This document shows positions 1-7,194 of a DNA stretch of 34,392 nt, piece after piece. A model generated the notes under the pieces. The model was not told the origin of the DNA, searched no databases, and saw nothing but the letters and a program-made list of their open reading frames with translations. Both the position numbers and the translations under genes were made by a program. Within the stretch, counting starts at the first letter, position 1, and each line of letters begins with the position of its first letter. Source of the stretch: a virus; the IMG/VR virus record IMGVR_UViG_3300042691_020856, positions 1-34,392 of that record. One strand, 5' to 3'.

Positions 1-417
1 GCAGATACAAATTGCTATGGAAAATTATATAACTGGTTTGCAGTTAATGACCCTCGTGGTTTAGCACCAGTAGGATATCATATACCATCTAAAGCTGAAT
101 GTGATACATTAATATCATTTCTTTCTGGTAATCCTGGAGGTAAATTAAAAGAAGTGGGTACAACAAATTGGAACAGTCCTAATAACCTTGCTACAAATTT
201 ATATGGATTTACAGCACTTCCTAGTGGTATTAGAAATGAAGCAGGTAACTTTGATTGGGAAGGAACTGATGCATACTGGTGGACTTCTACAAGTTATGAT
301 GCACAATATGGTGGTGTAAATGCTTGGACTTATTACACATATTACCTTGGAGGGGGGCTTCCTACAACAATTACTAAAAAAGTTAGAGGAAAAGCAATTA
401 GACTTATAAAAGATTAA
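1..417 (+). CDS. FISUMP-domain adhesin/tail appendage protein, 3' part (5' end outside window)
   Basis: The frame is open from base 1, giving 138 visible residues, so the gene starts upstream; an ATG at 154 is internal. The visible sequence reads as a complete Fibrobacter succinogenes major paralogous (FISUMP) domain: an opening YGKLYNWFAVNDPRGLAP, then GYHIPS, GGKLKEVGT, NWNSPN, ATNLYGF, ALPSG, the WWTSTS block and a final IRLIKD. This domain is common in surface proteins of Bacteroidota and Fibrobacterota and in tail-tip or receptor-binding proteins of their phages. Next to a Thr-rich fibre gene it is most likely the C-terminal receptor-binding end of a fibre or adhesin. The stop is TAA, 2 nt before the next ATG. 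The domain call is strong; the receptor-binding role is inferred from context. Confidence 0.85.
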   Translation, partial: ADTNCYGKLYNWFAVNDPRGLAPVGYHIPSKAECDTLISFLSGNPGGKLKEVGTTNWNSPNNLATNLYGFTALPSGIRNEAGNFDWEGTDAYWWTSTSYDAQYGGVNAWTYYTYYLGGGLPTTITKKVRGKAIRLIKD

Positions 418-419
418 TC

Positions 420-1994
420 ATGGAACAAGAAGGTAAAATAAAAATTGTAACAAGAACTCCTGTTAGTTTAACAGATCCAGAATTTTTTTGTAATAAATCT
501 TGGACTGTCTCTTTTAATATGAATACAAAGAGATGGACTTCTTTTCATAGTTACATTCCTAATTGGTATATAGGAGAAAACAACTTCTTTTACTCTGGTT
601 TAAATAACTGTTGTAGTGATGTAGAGGCTGATTTCTTAGCATTAGTTGGTAGACTTGATAGAACTATTACTACTACTACAACAGCAGCTCCTATTCCTCC
701 AAGCACTACAACAACATCTACCACTATATTTACAACAGATTGTACATTAGTTGGAACAGCATATGATGTAGATTGTAATTTAGTTGGTACAGGAGTAATT
801 ACTGTTCCTCCAACTACAACAACTACAATTTGTCAAAGACCTTCTTGGTTAGTTTCTTATACATTATATAGTGGATATGAAATAACAGGAGAACTTCCTG
901 TAAACACTTCTACATCATTTGAGTTATTATGTGAATCATTACCTATTATATTATCTCCAGTAGAAAAAACTTTAACAAGTTTTACTTGTATGTCTGATTT
1001 GACTGTTAGTTATACTAGTAATAATATGTTGGAAGTAGGCCAAGTATTGTATAACACTGATTATTTAACAGATTGCTCTTTAGTTGCAGATGGTTGGTAT
1101 TTTGATATTAATAGTCCTATTACTGGTTATACTTATCATGTAGTAAATGGTGTAATTACTGAGATTCTAACTTGTGATTGTGGAACAACCACTACAACTA
1201 CTACTACAATATTTATTCCTGAGTGTTGTGGTGTTGTAATACTATCAACTGATGGTATGTACTTATTAGATACACTATCAGGATATACAACATCAATATT
1301 AAATACTCCAAACTTTATGGCTGCAAATGGTTTAGCAATGACACCTGAATTTTTATGGAGTATAGATAATACTGAATTTAGACAATGGGATATAACATTA
1401 AATCCTTTTACTGCTACATATAATAGAGAGATAGCTTTCCCAATGGGATATGTACCAGGACCAATTACTGCTTTAAATAATGATGTATTGATTTGTGTAG
1501 ATAATGCAAATGCTCCTACTAGTGTTGATATTGTAGAGATGGATATAACAGATCCAATAGGAGTTAGTACATTAATACTTTCAATACCAGATATAACAAT
1601 AATTTCAAATTTATTATATACCTTTGAAGGCAAATTAATATTTGCTAATCAAGACTTAATATCTGGTGATACATACATATCTCAATATGATTATGCTACC
1701 ACCACACTTGAATTAAATATTAATATAGGTTCTACTATTGTAACATCTATGTTTGAGTGCGATTGTGCAATATTCTTTGTAGATGATAATAATGTAACAT
1801 ATAACATTAGAAGAGAGAGTCCATATGATATTACAGAAGTAGCAACTATAGGAATACCAGTTGTTACAGCTACACAACCTAATAGTTGTGTTCCTAATAA
1901 TCTAGAGCCCACTACAACAACAACTACTAGCTCCTCAACAACTACCACCACCACCACTATAGCTCCAACAACTACTACTACAACAACTCTTTAA
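420..1994 (+). CDS. Threonine-tract tail fibre/appendage protein
   Basis: A 524-residue protein in which four low-complexity Thr tracts (about residues 81-107, 129-137, 255-264 and 497-524) separate Cys-containing beta-rich modules. One module carries a short duplicated phrase (DCTLVGTAYD then DCNLVGTG). The stretch from about 268 to 490 has recurring strand-turn segments (GVVILSTDGMYLL, NGLAMTPEFLWSID, ALNNDVLICVD, YTFEGKLIFANQD) that look like blades of a beta-propeller. It ends in a pure Thr tract at the C-terminus. Thr-tract linkers with Cys-rich modules are typical of appendage proteins of Bacteroidota phages. The ATG at 420 follows the previous stop by 2 nt. The exact structural position in the virion and the propeller fold are inference. 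Confidence 0.7.
   Translation: MEQEGKIKIVTRTPVSLTDPEFFCNKSWTVSFNMNTKRWTSFHSYIPNWYIGENNFFYSGLNNCCSDVEADFLALVGRLDRTITTTTTAAPIPPSTTTTSTTIFTTDCTLVGTAYDVDCNLVGTGVITVPPTTTTTICQRPSWLVSYTLYSGYEITGELPVNTSTSFELLCESLPIILSPVEKTLTSFTCMSDLTVSYTSNNMLEVGQVLYNTDYLTDCSLVADGWYFDINSPITGYTYHVVNGVITEILTCDCGTTTTTTTTIFIPECCGVVILSTDGMYLLDTLSGYTTSILNTPNFMAANGLAMTPEFLWSIDNTEFRQWDITLNPFTATYNREIAFPMGYVPGPITALNNDVLICVDNANAPTSVDIVEMDITDPIGVSTLILSIPDITIISNLLYTFEGKLIFANQDLISGDTYISQYDYATTTLELNINIGSTIVTSMFECDCAIFFVDDNNVTYNIRRESPYDITEVATIGIPVVTATQPNSCVPNNLEPTTTTTTSSSTTTTTTTIAPTTTTTTTL
660..740 (+). repeat. ACN-codon microsatellite tract 1 (poly-Thr linker)
   Basis: A run of ACT/ACA/ACC codons encoding Thr-rich linker residues about 81-107, interrupted by AAPIPP. 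The triplet repeat is imperfect and stays in frame, so gain or loss of units would change linker length without breaking the gene. Confidence 0.8.
1183..1212 (+). repeat. ACN-codon microsatellite tract (poly-Thr linker)
   Basis: Eight consecutive Thr codons mixing ACC, ACT and ACA, directly after a Cys-Asp-Cys-Gly segment and before the propeller-like module. A shorter five-Thr tract lies at about 810-830. Confidence 0.75.
1906..1991 (+). repeat. ACN-codon microsatellite tract at 3' end of fibre gene
   Basis: The longest Thr tract of the gene: blocks of six, seven and seven Thr codons separated by SSS and IAP, reaching to one residue before the stop. This is the likeliest place in the gene for slippage or recombination. 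Confidence 0.8.
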
Positions 1995-1998
1995 TACT

Positions 1999-2865
1999 AT
2001 GCCAAAAGTTGCAACCATAAAATTAACAAAAGCTGGATCTATTGCTGGCCCATTTACTATATCTACAGAATATGGAGATGTATTAGCAACTAATGTTTCT
2101 AAAAAATCTTTAATACAAGGAGTAAATTATACTGTAGATGATAATGTAAATTTTATAGTTTTAGAGTCTACAGGAAAATGTAAGATTAAAAAAATGTTTC
2201 CTTTAGAAGTAATTAGTATATATCAATATCAAGAAGCTACATACACACAATCTTCTACAGCTTGTTTATGGAGACACCTCACCAACATTCAATTGTATAA
2301 TTCTTATTATGGAAATATAGAACCATACATAATTGAATACCCTTTTGCATATCAATACCAAGATGAAATCTTACAGAATGTAAAAGACTATACAAAAGCA
2401 TATGAATATCTCCCTATTCCTGATGGTGTATTTAATGATAACACAAGAATAGAAGTGGATGATAAATGGTTTACACATGCTATTCTTTATAATGGACAAC
2501 AGAGCTCTGGATTATTAGAACTTGTTCCTAAACCAAAAAATAACTTACAAGCATATAATAAATATCCTATATACAATACAGATAGTAAAACAATCACATA
2601 TACTAAATCAGATAACTTCTATCTTTTTAACACTTTTTGGTCTTTAAATAAATCTTCACAAATACCATTATTTTACACAGGTTGTGAATCATTATCTATT
2701 GACAAAGTAATTAATCAGGAAAATATGGATTATTCTTCTAGAAGCTTTAAGAAAGCTCCATTAAGAGCAAAAGAATTAAAAGTTAGAATGATCTTAGAAA
2801 ATAATTGTACAACTCATTTAGTGAGCCAATTCATCACCGCTCCTGCTATGATAAGCTATAAATAA
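1999..2865 (+). CDS. Uncharacterised 288-aa phage protein, probably virion/tail associated
   Basis: I do not recognise a named family. The first 60 residues read as a beta-rich segment (TIKLTKAGSIAGPFTIST, then a VDDNVNFIVLEST hairpin). The middle is rich in Tyr and aromatic residues (IEPYIIEYPFAYQYQDEI), and the C-terminal part contains LRAKELKVRMILENN. No signal peptide or membrane segment is visible. It lies between a tail fibre gene (4-nt gap) and a large virion-type protein (1-nt gap), all co-directional, so a tail or appendage structural role is the best guess. The start ATG at 1999 is the first in frame after the upstream stop. Confidence 0.6.
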   Translation: MPKVATIKLTKAGSIAGPFTISTEYGDVLATNVSKKSLIQGVNYTVDDNVNFIVLESTGKCKIKKMFPLEVISIYQYQEATYTQSSTACLWRHLTNIQLYNSYYGNIEPYIIEYPFAYQYQDEILQNVKDYTKAYEYLPIPDGVFNDNTRIEVDDKWFTHAILYNGQQSSGLLELVPKPKNNLQAYNKYPIYNTDSKTITYTKSDNFYLFNTFWSLNKSSQIPLFYTGCESLSIDKVINQENMDYSSRSFKKAPLRAKELKVRMILENNCTTHLVSQFITAPAMISYK

Positions 2866-2866
2866 T

Positions 2867-5800
2867 ATGAAAGGAAAAGTAAATTGCACATGTGGATGGA
2901 GCTGGAACAAATCTGATTCTAGCAAAAAAGATATGTACATATGTCATCAGTGTGGAAGAGATAATTCTAACAACATGAAGAATGGTGGTGATATACCACA
3001 AGCTCAAGATGGTACAAAAACTATTTCTTCTAGACAAAAGAAAGGAATTGAATTACAAATAAAAGAGTTAAAAAAAGAACAAGCAGATAAGAAAGAATTA
3101 CAGACAACAGGACAAGTAAAAAATCCTAAGTCTATTTCATATAAAAAAAAGAAAGAAAGTTTAGAAAAAAAACAAACTTATATATCTCAAGATAATAGAA
3201 CTGATTACGAAAGAGAGAAAGATAGAGAAAAGGGTCAAGCTATAGAAGATAAAAAACAACTTAAAAAAAATATATTAGCTCCAGTAGATGTAGTGACAGA
3301 TATAATGCAAGTAGGTAATTTTGTTCCTAATCCTATTGGTCAAGGTATTGGTAAAGTAGGAAATATTTTAGGAGCAGTAATTGATGCATATCAAGCTTAT
3401 GATGCTTTATCTGAAGAAGACTACACGTCTACTGCAGTAAATGCTGGAAGTGTATTATTACCTATGGGTTTAGGTTCTAAAACATTTAGAAGAAACTCAA
3501 AATATTTACAACCAGGACAACCTTTATATCCATTTAGTCCACAAGCTAATTTACCTGCTAACGCAACTTTCTCTATGCGACTAAATTCTCCTAGAGTAAA
3601 TTACATAGAGCCTTTTACAAAAGTGCAAGGAATGACAGATACATCTTTGTTAGCAAACAGAACTTTATTAGGAACACTTGGAGCTGAAACAGTTTATGAT
3701 ATTCCTAAACAAAAAAATGGTGGATGGTTAGATAATTATGGAACACAAGCTAATTATAATGATTCAAAAGCTACAGCTTCTCCAGATATGATAGGAGAAG
3801 GATTCTCTAATGTAGGAAGAAATTATTCTCCTGCATGGGGAGGACAGTTTCAAGGTGGTGGTTATGTAAAAAAGAAACTTAAGAAAACAGAAAGAGAACT
3901 TTTAAAAAAATATGTAGATCCATCAACAAAGAAAGCTTTAGAAAGAGCCAATCAACAAGGAATTAATACAGGTATACATAATGGTCCATTAGATGCTATA
4001 AGACATTCATCAAGTGCTGCTGCTATGACTTCTGCATTACCTACATGGACAAACTTCATTCCTGGTGTTGCACCATTAAAAATAGCAGCTACTAATGTTG
4101 CAGGAGCAGCTCATGAAATTGGTTCACCAAATAGTTGGAAAGAACATGCATCTGATTTGTATAATAATTTCATAGGAAGTGTTGTAGGAGCATTACCTAT
4201 CCCAGAAGAGACTCAACATGACCTTTTAATAAAAGCTCAAAAATATGGTGTGCTTTCAGACATGGGTAATAAAACACCTTTACGTAAAAAACCAGCAGCC
4301 CCTCAACTACCACCACTTCCTAAACGTCAAACAGGAGGTAAACTTAAATTCTTACAACCTACTAGTGATAGATTACCAGAAGGATATAGAATACCTTATG
4401 ATACTCCTAGTACTGAAAGAGCTACATCAATTGGTGGTGTAGATGGAGAACCAGCTTACTTGATTCCTAGTTTTAAATATGGTAAACCATTATACGATCC
4501 TTTGGAAGAATTTAAAAGAACAGGAGAACATCTTGGTGGCCCATTTAAAACATGGCAAGAAGCTGATGAATGGGAAAAAACAGTTAGACACCCAGCTGTA
4601 GAGAATAGAGAAACAATTATGTTCCCTCAAGAAAAATTTCAAACAGGAGGATCTCTTCCAGGCTCTGTGGGATTTACATATGCTAGAACTAAAGGAATTC
4701 CTTCTAATGGTCCCTATGCTAAGAAAACTCTTGCTAGTGCACAGAATGGTCAAGAGATGAAATACTACCAAAATGGATTAGACTTTAAACCAAAAAGTAT
4801 TAGTAGAGATGGAGCATGGTTGAATAAATATGAACAAGCTCAAACAGGTAAAACATTTAAACTAAAAGATGAAAGACTACAAGCTATTAGGCCTTCTGAA
4901 TCTACATATGTTAAAAAACCAAACTTTGAAGCAGAGCAAGCTAAAGTTCAAAGAACATATGTAGACCAACTAGGAAAACAAATGGCTGAAGAAAAAAGAA
5001 GAAAAAAATTAACAAAAGAACAAAGAGAAAGAGAAGATTACAATACTATTAATGAACAAAGAGGAAGTATTCAATCACCTGTTGAAGAAAGTACATGGGA
5101 TAGAACAAAAGCAATTGTTTCTAACCCATTAACTGCATTTGGGTATGTTGCAAGAAATGAAAGTTTGCCTACAAGGTTTCAACATGGAGAAAGAAACACA
5201 TTAGATTATGCTGTTGATTGGATAAATCCATTACAAGGAGCTGCAGCCTTATCAGAAATTCCTGGAGAATTAGGAAGAGGAGAATTCTTAAATGCAGGGC
5301 TAAGTGCATTAGATGCTGCAGATCTTGGTGTATATGCTAGAGGAGCAATGAAAGCTTCTAAACCATTATTACAAAAAGCAGGACAACAATTAGGAAATGT
5401 AAAAATGAGTATAGCTCCTGAGTTAAGACAAGGATTAAGAACAGCTGGTTCTTCCATAAACAATATTGGAAAAAAATCAATAATTACAGATTTAAAACAA
5501 GGATTGGCTAATTTTAATCCTAAAAATTTAAAATCAGAATCTGGTTTAGATTGGATGAAACAATGGTATGAACATCCTGATTTTGTGAAAAGATATAAAG
5601 CTACTGGCGAATATAGTCCTTTTGGTATGCAAAATCATATACTAAATCAATTAGATGAGTACCAACCTAAAAATTATTTAGATTTATTAAAAGATAAAGG
5701 TGTAAAAGAATATATTAATAAAAGTATAACAAGTGGTGGAGTATCTTGGGGAGTTCCTGAATCAATATATCATAATAGAACTATGTATGGTCCATTTAAT

Positions 5801-6547
5801 AAAAAAGGTATAGAATCTACTAAAACTCATGAACTAACCCATTTAATAGAAAATAATGGAAGATTGTTAAGTGATAAAGATCAAAATAGTTTATTAAAAC
5901 CTTTTGGATACAATACAGAAGAAATTTTTGGAAGAGATATCCCACCTAATAAATTACTAGGTAGAGACAAAGCTTATTATTTAGATCCTACAGAAATACA
6001 TGCTAGAATGAATCAATCAAGATTTGAGTTAGGGCTTTCTCCAGAAAATAAATTTACTGAAGAAATGTTTGATAGTGTAATGAAAAAGAACGAATTCAGT
6101 GGAATGGGTAAATACATAAAAGATAAAAAAGGATTTACAGATTTAATGAATAATTTCTGGGCTGTCCCACCAGCAGTAATAGGAGCTGGAGCATTACAAC
6201 AAAGCACTCAAGAAGAAGCTCCACAATATAAACAAGGAGGAATTATTAAAGATGATCGTGGACAATGGGATCATCCAGGAGAAATAACAGAAATAGGTTC
6301 TAACCAAATAACAATGCAAGGAGTTCCTTATCCTGTTCTTGGTATATCAGACACAGGAGATACAAAACTTATGCTTCCAAATAAAAACTATAAATTCAAA
6401 GGAAAGAAAGTTACAGAATACCCAATGGCTAAAAATGGTATTAATAATTTAGATGCCAGACCTTTGGTTAAACTAGATCAATTAACTAATTTTACAAACT
6501 ATAACAAACCACAACCAGGTAGCGGATGGTTGAGCAAATACAATTAA
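2867..6547 (+). CDS. Large multidomain virion-type protein with zinc ribbon, DAxRH/HE/DLxNN module and HExxH metalloprotease-like domain
   Basis: 1226 residues. The N-terminus has a CxC...CxxC zinc ribbon (C7, C9, C26, C29). A short Gly-rich motif recurs along the chain: KNGGDIPQAQDG (~37), KNGGWLDNYG (~283), QTGGKLKF (~487), QTGGSLPG (~591), a cluster at 625-664, KQGGIIKDD (~1121) and GSGWLSKYN at the extreme C-terminus. Residues ~376-434 carry a DAIRH...HE...DLYNN pattern resembling DUF6973-type domains. Residues 988-992 are HELTH, followed by DPTEIHAR at 1040-1047, a plausible gluzincin with E1043 as a third ligand candidate. Residues ~1130-1190 (HPGEITEI, ITMQGVPYPVLG, VTEYPMAKNG) I remember as widespread in crAss-like phage proteins. 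Function unknown; a structural or ejected protein with enzyme modules is likely. Confidence 0.72.
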   Translation: MKGKVNCTCGWSWNKSDSSKKDMYICHQCGRDNSNNMKNGGDIPQAQDGTKTISSRQKKGIELQIKELKKEQADKKELQTTGQVKNPKSISYKKKKESLEKKQTYISQDNRTDYEREKDREKGQAIEDKKQLKKNILAPVDVVTDIMQVGNFVPNPIGQGIGKVGNILGAVIDAYQAYDALSEEDYTSTAVNAGSVLLPMGLGSKTFRRNSKYLQPGQPLYPFSPQANLPANATFSMRLNSPRVNYIEPFTKVQGMTDTSLLANRTLLGTLGAETVYDIPKQKNGGWLDNYGTQANYNDSKATASPDMIGEGFSNVGRNYSPAWGGQFQGGGYVKKKLKKTERELLKKYVDPSTKKALERANQQGINTGIHNGPLDAIRHSSSAAAMTSALPTWTNFIPGVAPLKIAATNVAGAAHEIGSPNSWKEHASDLYNNFIGSVVGALPIPEETQHDLLIKAQKYGVLSDMGNKTPLRKKPAAPQLPPLPKRQTGGKLKFLQPTSDRLPEGYRIPYDTPSTERATSIGGVDGEPAYLIPSFKYGKPLYDPLEEFKRTGEHLGGPFKTWQEADEWEKTVRHPAVENRETIMFPQEKFQTGGSLPGSVGFTYARTKGIPSNGPYAKKTLASAQNGQEMKYYQNGLDFKPKSISRDGAWLNKYEQAQTGKTFKLKDERLQAIRPSESTYVKKPNFEAEQAKVQRTYVDQLGKQMAEEKRRKKLTKEQREREDYNTINEQRGSIQSPVEESTWDRTKAIVSNPLTAFGYVARNESLPTRFQHGERNTLDYAVDWINPLQGAAALSEIPGELGRGEFLNAGLSALDAADLGVYARGAMKASKPLLQKAGQQLGNVKMSIAPELRQGLRTAGSSINNIGKKSIITDLKQGLANFNPKNLKSESGLDWMKQWYEHPDFVKRYKATGEYSPFGMQNHILNQLDEYQPKNYLDLLKDKGVKEYINKSITSGGVSWGVPESIYHNRTMYGPFNKKGIESTKTHELTHLIENNGRLLSDKDQNSLLKPFGYNTEEIFGRDIPPNKLLGRDKAYYLDPTEIHARMNQSRFELGLSPENKFTEEMFDSVMKKNEFSGMGKYIKDKKGFTDLMNNFWAVPPAVIGAGALQQSTQEEAPQYKQGGIIKDDRGQWDHPGEITEIGSNQITMQGVPYPVLGISDTGDTKLMLPNKNYKFKGKKVTEYPMAKNGINNLDARPLVKLDQLTNFTNYNKPQPGSGWLSKYN

Positions 6548-6549
6548 TC

Positions 6550-7194
6550 ATGAAAGATACCAAAATTTGTAAAAAATGTAACAAAGAACTATCTTTTAAT
6601 AATTTTTGGAAACAACCTAACAATAAAGATGGCTATTTTGGCAAATGTAAAACTTGTGCTTTAATTTTAGTAGGAAATAATGCAATTAATAAACAACCTT
6701 TTTTAGATAAAAATATTTGGATATGTACTTCTTGTAAAGAAAAATTAGAACTAACTCAGGAAAATTTTCATTTAGACTGCACAACCTCTACTAAATTTAA
6801 AGGTAAATGTAAAAAATGTACAAATAAAAGCAGATTAAATTTAACTAGAATGATTGATAAAGATAGTTTAGATTATTTTTTAAAAGAAGTATTTAGTGCT
6901 GCTAAAGGAAGAGCTGTAAAGAAAAAATTAGAATTTAATTTATCACTAGAGTTTTTAAAAAATCTATGGGTAAAACAAGAAGGAAAATGTGCTATAACAG
7001 GACTTAATATGAGTCACACTATATTAAGTGGAAGATTAAAAAATAATCTTAGTATAGATAGGATAAACTCAAATGAGGGATATACAACAAACAATATTCA
7101 ATTTGTTTGTACATCTGTAAATATTATGAAAAGCACTTTAACAATGAATGAATTAAAATATTACTGTAATTTAATACTACAACATAATGAATAA
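6550..7194 (+). CDS. HNH homing endonuclease (free-standing)
   Basis: 214 residues from the ATG at 6550, two bases after the preceding stop; an in-frame ATG at 6526 would lie inside the upstream gene and add nine unrelated residues. Two zinc-ribbon-like units come first (C7xxC10...C33xxC36 and C59xxC62...C87xxC90). The C-terminal third is a typical phage HNH core: GKCAITGL, then LSIDRINSNEGYTTNNIQ and FVC..VN.MK. Such enzymes nick or cut DNA at intron-less or intron-containing alleles and spread the gene by homing. It sits between two genes with related motif content and overlaps the next start by 8 nt, as expected of a mobile gene inserted into a structural gene cluster. The family is well supported; the target site is unknown. 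Confidence 0.88.
   Translation: MKDTKICKKCNKELSFNNFWKQPNNKDGYFGKCKTCALILVGNNAINKQPFLDKNIWICTSCKEKLELTQENFHLDCTTSTKFKGKCKKCTNKSRLNLTRMIDKDSLDYFLKEVFSAAKGRAVKKKLEFNLSLEFLKNLWVKQEGKCAITGLNMSHTILSGRLKNNLSIDRINSNEGYTTNNIQFVCTSVNIMKSTLTMNELKYYCNLILQHNE

Noticed and set aside
1136-1957. Two minus-strand ORFs with poly-Val runs
   Set aside because: They are the reverse complement of the Thr-codon tracts of the fibre gene; the Val runs are produced by the ACN repeats and no start context or neighbour supports them.
660-1991. CRISPR array or tandem repeat element
   Set aside because: The repetition is trinucleotide, in frame and confined to a coding sequence, without spacers or palindromic repeats.
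4245-4442. Plus-strand ORF in another frame inside the 1226-aa gene
   Set aside because: Its composition is that of a shifted frame of the host gene, and the host frame is continuous with recognisable motifs on both sides.
6526-6549. Longer start for the HNH endonuclease at 6526
   Set aside because: It would overlap the end of the 1226-aa gene and add residues unrelated to the zinc-ribbon opening MKDTKICKKC; the ATG at 6550 directly follows the stop.
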